Positions 49,612-61,600 of a stretch of DNA of 64,000 bases are shown here, one piece after another. The stretch spans positions 74,902,700 to 74,966,699 of the forward strand of contig OX457027.1 of assembly GCA_949752745.1 (NCBI GenBank), in the 5' to 3' direction. A program made the position numbers and the translations under genes. Position 1 is the stretch's first letter; each line of letters begins with the position of its first letter. The stretch comes from Protula sp. h YS-2021 (Eukaryota > Annelida > Polychaeta > Sabellida > Serpulidae). The notes beneath the pieces were generated by a model. The model ran no database searches, was not told the origin of the DNA, and saw only the letters and a program-made list of their open reading frames with translations.

Positions 49612-52600
49612 AAGAATAACATTTAAACACTACATTTGGAATCACATTTGGGTTGGTTGCCATTGCAGGAGCAATACTCACTGTTGTTCCGATGTGTTCG
49701 GTCCCTCTCTGCTCTCTCGCGCGTGAACCTAACAGTCAAGTTGTTTGTGTTCACTAGACTACAATCAAAGAAAATATGGCATAACAAAAGAAACATTATA
49801 AAACGACCCCACCCCCCCCAATCCTCCTCAATTCATCCGAGAAATGGGTTATGTGATTAGGTTTTGCAGGTACCCAGTAAATGTTGCGACGTTGGGTCAA
49901 AACAACGTCTGTTTTCCGGCGTTGTATAGGCGTCGGGCACGTATTAAGCTAGACTCGTTGTCAAGACAATCATAGTGTAGTCACCCTCCATCACCATACT
50001 CCACCTATAGGTCATCCGGTCACGCAGTATAATATGAAGTCAATTTAGATGCATATCTTTCAAAAGTAGGTGGGAAATAATTGTGCGCTCTTGAAATAGA
50101 CGAAGAGAAAATGTGAATCCAGAATTGCTGTCAAGACCGACAATCATAGTTGAGTCGCCCCTCCGTCACTGTACCCCCCCCCCTCTCTCCCTCCCCCTAC
50201 ATCCTTGGCTTATCCAATCGCGCAGGATATGTATAACGTCGATATCCATTACCATTTTTCAAAATTAGGTCGGCCTGTTATAGTTACCATTTCCGGTGAA
50301 CAATAACATATGGAGGTTGTTTTTGGTTTTAAGTGGACGTCATTCAACATTGAACCAAAGACGCTGATTAAACGTCGGAGAAAGTTTTGGCTGCGACCAA
50401 AAGCAACGTCTGAACAACGTTGCTTAGCCATCGTCTATTCAACATTGTTTTAGAGACATTGGTAAGACGTTGATCTGTGATCGCAACCAATCACAACCAA
50501 AGTACAACCAGAGTTAATATAATGATGTGGTTTGGTCGGGTCGACGTCACAACCCCAAATTAAGGGAGCTTTGGTGGGGGGGGGGGGGAACCCACAGCTA
50601 TACACACAACAGAATGCCAGTCTTACGTTGCCTCTCTCCTCCTCTTCCGTCTCTTAAAGATGAATACGGAAGCAATGACAACTGCTATGATCACCACCGC
50701 CACCACTAGTAGAATGACGATTATTGTGGACGTACTGGCCTCGCCATCAGTCACCCGTTCAGGCTCCACCTTTTTTTGATACTGTAAGTAGTACACAGTG
50801 ACTCTGCGTAAGAATCCGACCTTCACCTGGAAAACAGACCAGCATCGATGCTTATTGGTAGTGATTATTTGCTGGTTTGGGTGACCATTTAGCAAATATG
50901 AGACATTTATTTATGGCTTTGCTTACCAAAAATCACAACATATCAAGTGCTACTGGTTTAATTAATACCTGCTTTTGACCTTGATCTCAATGACTGCATG
51001 TCAACACTGTTAGTGTTGCTCTTAATCTCCATCTTTCTCTCCGATTCTCAATTCCTTCCTCACTTTGTCTCTCCCTGCCCCTCACACAGTCTATGACGAC
51101 ACATTTTCAAACACCTTTCATGGGTTAGTACAACCCATCCTGCGACAACACAACCACCCTGGGATAATACAGCCTACCTTGTGAGAGCACAGCATACCCT
51201 GTCATAGTATAACCTACCCCGTGATAGTACAAGCCACACTATGACTCTACAACCTACCTGATACCACAGCCTGCCCTATGATAATACAACCAGCCTATGA
51301 TAGTACCACCGGCCTTGTGATTGTACAACGCACCTTGTGATGATATCACAACCCACCCTGTTATAGTACAATGCACCCTGTTACAGGACAACTCACCCAG
51401 TCTTAGTGCAACCCACCTGGACATCCTTTGGTCTCCCTTTTTCCGTTGCGTGCTTGGCGTTGTCGAGAGCACAATACAACTTGTCCGGAAATAGATCTGT
51501 GATCTCACATGGATCGTCACCAATGGTAACGTTGTAGTCATGGATCGATGCCCCAGAATTCAAGTACTCGCCCTGTCAACACCAGTGCTAAGAGTAACAT
51601 TGCTGTACTTCATTATTATTCGCACGGACATTTACTAGCTCGATGTACTGATATTTCCGAGAATATCCGTGACGGAGCAGGATTAATTTCATACTTTTTA
51701 AACCACCATTTTTGTTCAATTTAAACAGGAACGCTAAATTTTCACACAAGTATTAGCCATTTCTTCTGAAACTAAAGCAACATATTTGGCCTTTGAGGTA
51801 ATTTTTTAATGTGTTTATTTATTTATTTGATCCCACTTGCAAACAAAAGTTGCAAATGGTATGCTTTGCTGGAAATTCTAGCTGTTTATTCTTCTTTTTA
51901 AACTTTTTATCACCCCCGATGATTTCCAGAAAACTCCTACGCTATTTGGCGCAGGAAGGTGAAATTTTGTACATAGATAGAGGATTACGAGACGTCATGA
52001 AATCTGCAATTTTTCTTACCTTGACCTTCAAGATCAAGGTCAAATGTAATACAAAGTATTTTTTTTACATCAAAGTGGTTTCCAAAAACCCCCTCCTAGA
52101 AGATTTGACGTAACGATGTTTGGCAAAGGTATGGAGGGTAATGAGTGCTCGTGATATCCGCATTCTTTTTTACTTTGACCGCCAAAGTTAAGGTCAAACT
52201 GGGGTCAAAATATTTTAAAACCCTAATTTATCACGAAAAATAGCCAGAGATAGTACTCAGATCATCGTTTGAATACGGTTTCAATATAGACTGTATCGAA
52301 AAGCGTTAGAGAAAGATTGACTATTATCTCGAAAACGGTTAGAGATAGAGCGATTTTGAGCTTATTTTCCATCATTTGGGCCTAAAAGACGTAATGTAAG
52401 CGGCACCTCGATGAGCTTGACCTCCTCGGTCATGGTCAAGTCAAAAACCGGAAGTTGACCATTATCTCGAAAACGGTTAGAGATACAGCGATTCTCAATT
52501 TATTATCGACCCTTTGGGCCAAAAAGTTATATAAGAGGTACCTCGGGGACCTTGACCTCGGCCATAGTCAATATCAAAACCGGAAGTTTACCATTTTCTC

Positions 52601-55600
52601 GAAAACGGTTAGAGATGGTGATTTTTTACACCTTGGGCCCAAAAGAGGTTGCGTGTAGGATACCTCGGTGACCTTGACCTTCTCGGTTATGGTCAAGGTT
52701 AAAAACCGGAAGTTCACTATTGTCTCGACAACGATTTTAAACTTATTTTGATCACTTGTGCCTAACTCCAATGACCTCGTTCAAGAGAAGAAAAACCGGA
52801 AGCTGATAATTATCTCGAACCAGAGATTTGTGTTTGACCAGATATATTGTGTCTCCGGCCTTCTAACATTGCAAGTGCGTGTCATTCCGCTGCCTTCTCA
52901 ATTTCTCTGCCACATTTTATATCAACTTCGAAATCAAGTCACCCCTTTTACAACTGTGTGTTTTGCCAATCAACCCTTCCTTACCTTGATTTGTAGATGC
53001 GTTTCCTCTGAACTCAAGCGTAAATCTTTCTCGTCGCCCTTTGGCTCTGTAATTATTGGGTCTACGTGATATTCAAATTTGCTGAGTTCCGCATGCGTTT
53101 CTGGGAAGTTATTCAGTTCAGAGACCTTGTAAACAAAACAGCATTTACCCAATATTTACAAAGAAACGACAAGGAAACGACACAGAATACATTAATACAT
53201 CAATTTTCAAAAGAAACCTCTGGAAGTCTTTGACAGCTCAACGCGACAAAATTGACTAGCCCTCACATCTGCCGCAAAGCATTTTTAATTGCAATTGCTC
53301 TTTTTATGGATTGCAATTACTGAATTTTCAACATTTTCTTGATAACTTATCTAACATTTGTCAAATATTGTTTTACAAATTCACAACCGGGCATATTCTT
53401 CCCACATAGACATATTTATACGTGCAGGTAAAACACAGAATACCATCTATGAAAACAAAGACATTTTGACGCGTTTGGTACCAGTACTTACCCCATCCAT
53501 TTTAAACCTGAGTTGCCTTGTAACAATCCGCAGGGGATCCTCGAGGGTGGCGTTTAGTGCCGGAGCAACACAGTACATCCTTGTGCCGTTAACGTTCGGC
53601 GTACAGGTCTATAAAAACAAAGCTACTTAATATACAGAGCCATTGCTAGACAGATCATATCACATACAGACAACTACCACACAAAAAAGCCACTTTTCTA
53701 TAGTCGCGTTACAGGTGCATCCCCCGCTTTAGTTCAGTCCGATTGCTGCTCCATTTCCCAGGTCTCACTGTATTATTCCAGTGTGACAGATTTAACCTAG
53801 TGAAGATCGATCCCATCCCACCCCACCCCACCCCCCAAAAAAAATAAATAAACAAGTGGGTCAGTGAAACTGACTATGTCCCCCGCCGTACAATCCCAGT
53901 ATTTGATTTTGTTAGGTTGGACTACAACCCTTCGTATCATATTCGTGAATTTTAAAATTCCAGCCGGGCCAATGTCCTTGGGCCAACATGGCTCATTTAC
54001 AATACCAATTCTTGTTACAACTCATACTACCTATGTGTATAACATTTTGCCAATTGTTTAAAAAAATGTAGGCTTGAGTGTGTTAGCAAACTCATTCCAG
54101 TATGTAAGGGTTGTGAAAATTTCTGAAGTTCAGCTGGGCCAATGCCCTTGGGCCAACATGGCTCATTTACAATTGTTACCACTCATACTACCTATGTGTA
54201 TAACATTTTGCCAATTGTTTCAAAAAATGTAGGCTTGAGTGTGTTAGCAAACTCATTCCAGTATGTAAGGGTTGTGAAAATTTCTGAAGTTCAGCTGGGC
54301 CAATGTCCTTGGGCCAACAGGGCTCATTTACAATACCGACCTTTGATGGTTCCAATACTTCCTATATCTAAAAGATTTCAACAATCGATCCAGAATTGTA
54401 GGCTTGAGTGTGTTAACAAACTCATTCAACTGAGTAAGGATTGGGAAAATTTCTGAAGTTCAGCTGGGCCAATGTCCTTGGGCCGACAGGGCTCATTTAC
54501 AACACCGACCTTTGTTGGTTCCAATACTTCCTATCTCTAAAAGATTTCAACAATCGATCCAGAATTGTAGGCTTGAGTGTGTTAACAAACTCATTCAACT
54601 GAGTAAGGATTGAGAAAATTTGTGAAGTTCATCTGGGTCAATGTCCTTGGGCCGACATGGCTCATTTACAACGCCGAACCTTGTTGATTCAAATACTACT
54701 CATAGTTACGATATCTGGTCAATCGATGCAGGAATGTAGGCTTGAGTGTGTTAACAAACTCATTCCAGTATGTAAAGGTTGTGAAAATTTCTGAAGTTCA
54801 GCTGGGCCAATGTCCTTGGGCCGACAGGGCTCATTTACAACACCGACCTTTGTTGGTTCCAATACTTCCTATATCTAAAAGATTTCAACAATCGATCCAG
54901 AATTGTAGGCTTGAGTGTGTTAACAAATTCATTCAAATGAGTAAGGATTGGGAAAATTTGAAGTTCAGCTGGGCCAATGTCCTTGGGCCGATAGGGCTCA
55001 TTTACAATACCAATCCTTGTTCGTTCCAGTACTTACCATAGATACAATATCTTAACAATCGGTGGAAAATGTAGGCTTGAGTGTGTTAACAAACTCACTC
55101 GACTGAGTAAGGATTGGGAAAATTTGTGAAGTTCAGCTGGGCCAATGTCCATGGGCCGACATGGCTAATTTACAATACCGACCCTTGTTCGTTCCAGTAC
55201 TACCCATATATACAATATCTTACCAATCGGTGGAAAAAATGTAGGCTTGAGTGTGTTAACAAACTCATTCGATTGAGTAAGGATTGGGAAAATTTGAAGT
55301 TCAGCTGGGCCAATGTCCTTGGGCCGACATGGCTAATTTACAATACCGACCCTTGTTCGTTCCAGTACTACCCATATATACAATATCTTAACAATCGGTG
55401 GAAAAAATGTAGGCTTGAGTGTGTTAACAAACTCATTCGACTGAGTAAGGATTGGGAAAATTTGTGAAGTTCAGCTGGGCCAATGTCCTTGGGCCGACAT
55501 GGCTCATTTACAATACCGATCCTTGTTCATTCTAGTACTACCCATATATACAAATCTTAACAATCGGTGGAAAAATGTAGTCTTGAGTGTGTTAACAAAA

Positions 55601-58600
55601 AAGGTGTCGACAGACGGACAGACGGACGGCCCGACGGACAGACGGACAGACAAACCCGAAAACTATAGTCCCCCGGCGGGGGACTAATAAAAACATTTTC
55701 TAATTAAGATAAACTGGATCTTGACAGTACGATCCACGTCTGTCCCGGAGTGCATAACGCCGACTGCACTCTGGCGTTAGTTTTATAATAAAGTTTGAAC
55801 ATGTACGCAGAATATAAATAGCACGGAGTAAGATAAACAATTTTATTTTTATTCTAATTCTAATTCTGCGACCTATTCTTCCTTTAAACTAAAGTTTCCA
55901 ATTAAAAACAACAACAGTGCCAAACTCGTACCTCCATGAACTGTTCAGTGCCTTGTCTGGTTTCTATGACGATGTGGGGACGCTTCACTGAATCCAGGAA
56001 ACTTCCCTCAACCGTTACCACAGTACCACCGCTAAATTGACATGTGTTGTTTTATTATGATATTATTTTTTTTCTAGCCACGGCAAATATTGTTAAGGAT
56101 CAAAAACTGTAGTATAATACAAATAGAATTATGAAATTACCAGAAGTGACGTCATCAGTGGAAGTGAAGTCACACTGGAACCGAAAGTTACCCCGCGAGG
56201 GGTAATCCGAGAGAATGGTGAATTTCCTAAACCCTAGTGATGTCACTTCCGGTGATAGCCCCAGATTCTGACGTCACTTCCTGTACATCACTTGTGCTAA
56301 TGACATTAGTACTGATATATCACTCTCTTTTTTCCAGATTTTGTATATCAATAAAATGGGGAAAAATACTGAAAGCTGGGGATTTTTATAGGGCTAGTAA
56401 TTCCCAGTTGCAAACAAACTTTGCAAATGGGAATACTGTGCTAAGAATTCGGGTCGTTTATTCCCTTTTTTCAGTTTTTTTCCCAAGTTCCCAGAAAACT
56501 CATTCTACGCTATTTGGCGTAGAACAATTGGCACACAGATAGAGGATGATGAAATGTCGTGAAATAAGCAATTTTTTACCTTGACCTTTAATTGAGTTCA
56601 AAGGATTTTTGACCTCAAAGTGGTTTCCAGAAAAAAATCCTCCTTAAAGGTTTGACGTAGAAAGACAGCATTTGGCAGAGGTATAGAGGGTAATGAAATG
56701 ACCCTTTGGGTCTAAAAAAAAAACGTTATATAAGTGGTACCCCGCTGACCTTGACCTCATCGGTCATGGTCAAGGTCAAAAACCGGAAGTTAACCATTAT
56801 CTCGAAAAACAGTTACAGAAAGAACCATTTTGAGCTTATTTTCGACCCTGTGGGCCTAAACGGTGTCATATAAAAGATACCTCGGTGACCTTGACCTGCT
56901 TGGCCGGGGAAATTTGTGATATTTTCGGCCCGAAGTCCATATGATATATTGTGATCCAACTAAAGCATAGCAAGAACTGCAGTATGCTAATTAGCGAGGG
57001 CGAAAATTTTACGCCTGGCAACTTAACAGTATCTGCAAGCACAGAGAATCCCCTCCCCCCCCCCCCCCCCCTCTAGAGTGAAAAAAAGATATTGTAGAAT
57101 TCAGCTGATCTCGAGGGACACAACTTTCGGCGCAAAATCGACGGATTTCCGTTGATCGACGAAAAAAGACCGACCCCTGATCATATACCAAAATGGTTTC
57201 AGGTGAAATAATGATGCACTTATCTCTTTATTCTCAGCTTTAAAAATGCGAAATTCATAATATAAAACATGTTTTTGCATTTTAAAACCATTGGCAATTT
57301 CAGACACATACTTAAAAGCAAAAGAAAAACAACCTCGGAAAAGGGCCACTTTCCGATACACCGAAAAATGAGGTTGTTTAATAAACTAACAACTTTAACG
57401 TAGTCACTATATCCGAGGTGCTACTGTGAATAGCATCCTTACCTGACTATGCTTTTGAGTGGAGTCACATTCGTAATCTCAGGATCCTCCCCATAAACAA
57501 ATACACTTTCCGACGTCCTCACTGCGTTATCAATGGTAATATTAATGTACCCTTCAGGCAACGACCGCTTGCGGATATTTCGCAAGTGATTTGGAACAGC
57601 CATACTTAAGCACGTCACCCTGTCCCCGGACAACCTGCAGTGCAGAAAGTGGTTGATTATTTACATACATTGCTCCAAAGTTTACTGCAGAGCAACGCCT
57701 TCGGCTGCATTAACATCAACTGCTGAACATTCTTAAACATGCTAAGTTACTGCACAAACAACACACTAACACGCACAAACAAACAAAAGAAAAGAAAGAA
57801 AAAAAGGAAAGAAAAAAAGTCGAAGTGAAAAACAGGCTTCAGAGATGCAGAACCCTCATCCCAATGTGAGTAAATGCGGTACGAGGAGTTATGCGGTACG
57901 AGGTTTTATGCGGTTTGTGGTAGCAAATGTAGCATGACTAAAATGGCCAAATCAATGTAGAAAGATGCCCTCTTTAACCCTCCCCCGCCCCTCCATCCGC
58001 CCTATACACTGGTACTCGTATTGGTGCAGAATGGTCAGATCAGTGCGGGTGGTAAACTATGTCAGCGGATCTAGCGAGCGGATCCGTTCATTTTGATATG
58101 CGTAACAACCAAGACATCCAGAAGTGCCTTTTGGGGGTTTTGGTCGGATCGAAGCCCACCTGGATCTGTATTTGGACTTAGAATCCCAAAATTCGGATCT
58201 CGACGTGTACTTTGGTTTTCAGACGATATCTCTGAAACTAGTGAGCGGATCCAGTTTATATTTGATATACGTAACAAGCAAGACATCTAGATGTGCCTTT
58301 TGGGGGTTTTGATCGGATCGAAGCCCACCTTGATCTGTATTTGGACTTAGAATCCCAAAATTCGGATCTCGACGTGTACTTTGGTTTTCAGACGATATCT
58401 CTGAAACTAGTGAGCGGATCCAGTTTATATTTGATATACGTAACAAGCAAGACATCTAGATGTGCCTTTTGGGGGTTTTGATAGGATCGAAGCCCACCTT
58501 GATCTGTATTTGGACTTAGAATCCCAAAATTCGGATCTCAATCTGCACTTTTGTTTCAAGGCGATTTCTCCGAAACTAGTGAGCGGATCCGGTTCATATT

Positions 58601-61600
58601 TGATATGCGTAACAACCAAGATATCTAGATGTGCCTTTTGGGGGTTTTGGTCGGATCGAAGCCCATCTAGATCTGTATTTGGACTTAGAATCCCAAAATC
58701 CGGCTCTCAGCGTGTACTTTGGTTTTCAGGCGATATCTCCGAAACTAGTGAGCGGAATCCGGTTCATATCTGATAAGCGTAACAACAATATAGTGTAGTT
58801 GTTTTATCTACTTAGTTTAAGTGCGACGTACAGCACCCGCCTTACTAAATACACCCACGGCGGGGGATATGGCAAGCACTGATTGCTCTTGTTATAAATG
58901 ACAACAGTCCAAGCCTCGATGGAACAAATTGTTTAATTTTTATCAGTTCAACAAACTTTAAAGTTAAAAAATAATCGTCAATATTTGACGATCTAAAAAT
59001 CAATACGACGCTGCACATCTGCACTATATATACATTGTCTGTGCCAAGCCTCAGGAGGCTGAACGTAATAATGGTTATGTATTTAGCTGTTCTGACAAAG
59101 TAGAATTTCGTCAATTTTTGGTCGATTTGAAAAAAAAAAAAAACAATGCAGCGCTGCACACCTGCTGAATCTTTATATGAACCGTTTTTAGTCGCAGAAG
59201 GCTGGGAATACTAGTCTACTTAAATGTGCACATTTTACCATCTTTTTGACAACTAGCCATTTCCTCTGTCGTATTCCAAAAACAGCACAATGTTACACAA
59301 CTGCAATTTGTTACATGACTTGGGTAAAAGCTGCAATCTGATTGGCCGCTTCCCAGTTCAATAATTTTTTATTGGTGACCTGAACGCAAATATTGATAGA
59401 CATTGCAGTCATTTGTAATAAAAACCCTAGCTAAGCCAAGTAACAAAGCATATATAAGTAACAAAAAATATTATTGACCAGTTACATATATGCTGATCTA
59501 AAGGTCAACATCTTCTTACTGCTCAATAGTACTACAGGTTGACTCAAAATAAATCAATATATGCTAAATACAGCCCATCTTTTCACTGAGTATAGGTGAA
59601 GAAGTCTCGCAGTCTCAGGGTAGTTACTCTTCTGAGTCTCAATGCAAAATATGTACATTTTTATCAGTGTTTGTCATCTAGCTATGTTGTCAATGTTTGG
59701 CCCATTAAGAAAATAATGCGACACGGCGCATCTACCCTGTTCAGTTACGGAAGCACGTGCCGTACTGTTTTCGAGAACTTTCCTGGACACGGCACATCTA
59801 CAATAGGCATATTTTACCGTGTACAGTTATCGAAGCACGTGCTGTACTGTTTTAGAGAGTTTTCGCAGACGCGGCACATCTACAATACGCATAATTTCAC
59901 CCCGTACCGTTACCGAAGCACGTGCCGTACTGTTTTTCGAGAACTTTCCCGGACACAGCACATCTGCAGTCTGCATATTTTCGCCGTGTACAGTTACGGA
60001 AGCACGTGCCCTACTGTTTTTCCAGAAGTTTTCCGGACGCAGCACATCTACAGTCTGCATATTTTCGCCGGGTACAGTTACGGAAGCACATGCCCTACTG
60101 TTTTTCGAGAAGTTTTCCGTACATACTCCGTCGCCTCAATGGAAAAAAAAAATTAACAAAATTATGTTACTTGTTTAACTGATGGTAAATTTTAAAACAA
60201 AGCAGCATTTCTTCAAACAATTGAGGGTTATTAAAACAACAAGCACATTTTTTTAATTTCATGAAGCTCCATTGTGTGCAAAATATCACACATATTTCAA
60301 TTTTCTTAAAGATATACTTCATGACATCCAGGCTTTCAATCAATGAACACTAAAAAGTTTCTTCCCTGTGCACATTTAACAATTGTTTTTTAAATCAGAA
60401 AAGAAAAAAAAAAGAAGTTGAAAGAGAGTTGGTGACATAAAACACGCAGAGACGTAACTCTTTGCGACAGCTGCTTTCTCTGGTTCTTCCCACTGAGAAC
60501 AAAAAAACTCGATAGAATTCTACACAGAGAACTTTCACGCGAATATTAGAAAGACTGAAATACATGTGCTTGAAACCAAGTGGAAAACGGCATTTTCACA
60601 GCTGTCAAAAATAAGTTTTCAATTTTTCAACCAAAACAAAAGCTATCCCTCCAATCCCCGCTCTCTCCAAAGACAATCAGTTTCATGATTTGGTAGCGGT
60701 TACGTTTATTTGGGTGGGAGGGAAGGGCAAAACCACTTGAGCTGTCCAGGCAAATTCTTGTCCACCCCCCCCCCCTCTCCCTTCCATCCCTACCCCTTAG
60801 GGCCCTACGGTGATGGTAAGTTCAGTCTAATTTTGGAACTCCAATCAAACACACAAGCACGAAACAATCGTAATATTTCATTAAAAATGAACACAATAAC
60901 CAAGCAAATTTACTATAATCAACACCAAGGCAAATACACGTAAACGAAGAAATCGTCATCAAGCATTTTCTAATAACAAAAATTATTTACTTCTCGCAAC
61001 AAACAAAGCAACAAATAAAAATAAGCTAAACATACATGTTTATTTTGCAATTTAAGCCAGCAACGGTTATATGTATTGTAGATCCAACATCCAGGTTTGA
61101 TCCAGTTATCACAATCTCGGTGCCTCCGGATTTTGGGCCTTTTAACGGTGCTATTGTTTTCACACGTACAGCCTGAGGGAGGGGAAATAAGCATAAACGA
61201 AACACACCACAAACAAGCGAGCTATAGTGAACACAGGAAAAACTCTCCGTGAATGAACATCTGTAATTTGCAAAAACAAACCCCTGAAAAGGGGCTAAAA
61301 TTATAATTGTTTTCTTCTCAAATTTATTCTTAAGCGTAATATCACGAGCATGTTGCTCATTCTAGACAACGGCCCTAATAAATGTATTGTTGTGACGGCA
61401 CCCGAACATTCATAGGATTAGCAATACTGTATACACAGGGTTTAAGTTTTGCCTAAAGCAGCCCAAATAAATGTTTTGTTACGTTGACACCCGAGTATCC
61501 AAAATATTAACCGCATTGTACACACAGCGAATAAGTTTTGCCTGATGCACCCAACTAGATTTATTGTTACTTTGGCACCCGAGCATCAAAGGATTAACGG

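Noticed and set aside
54142..55467. Open frames with repeated FSWANVLGP segments
   Set aside because: They follow the 169-bp family C array; frames change between copies and no start or splice context fits a gene.
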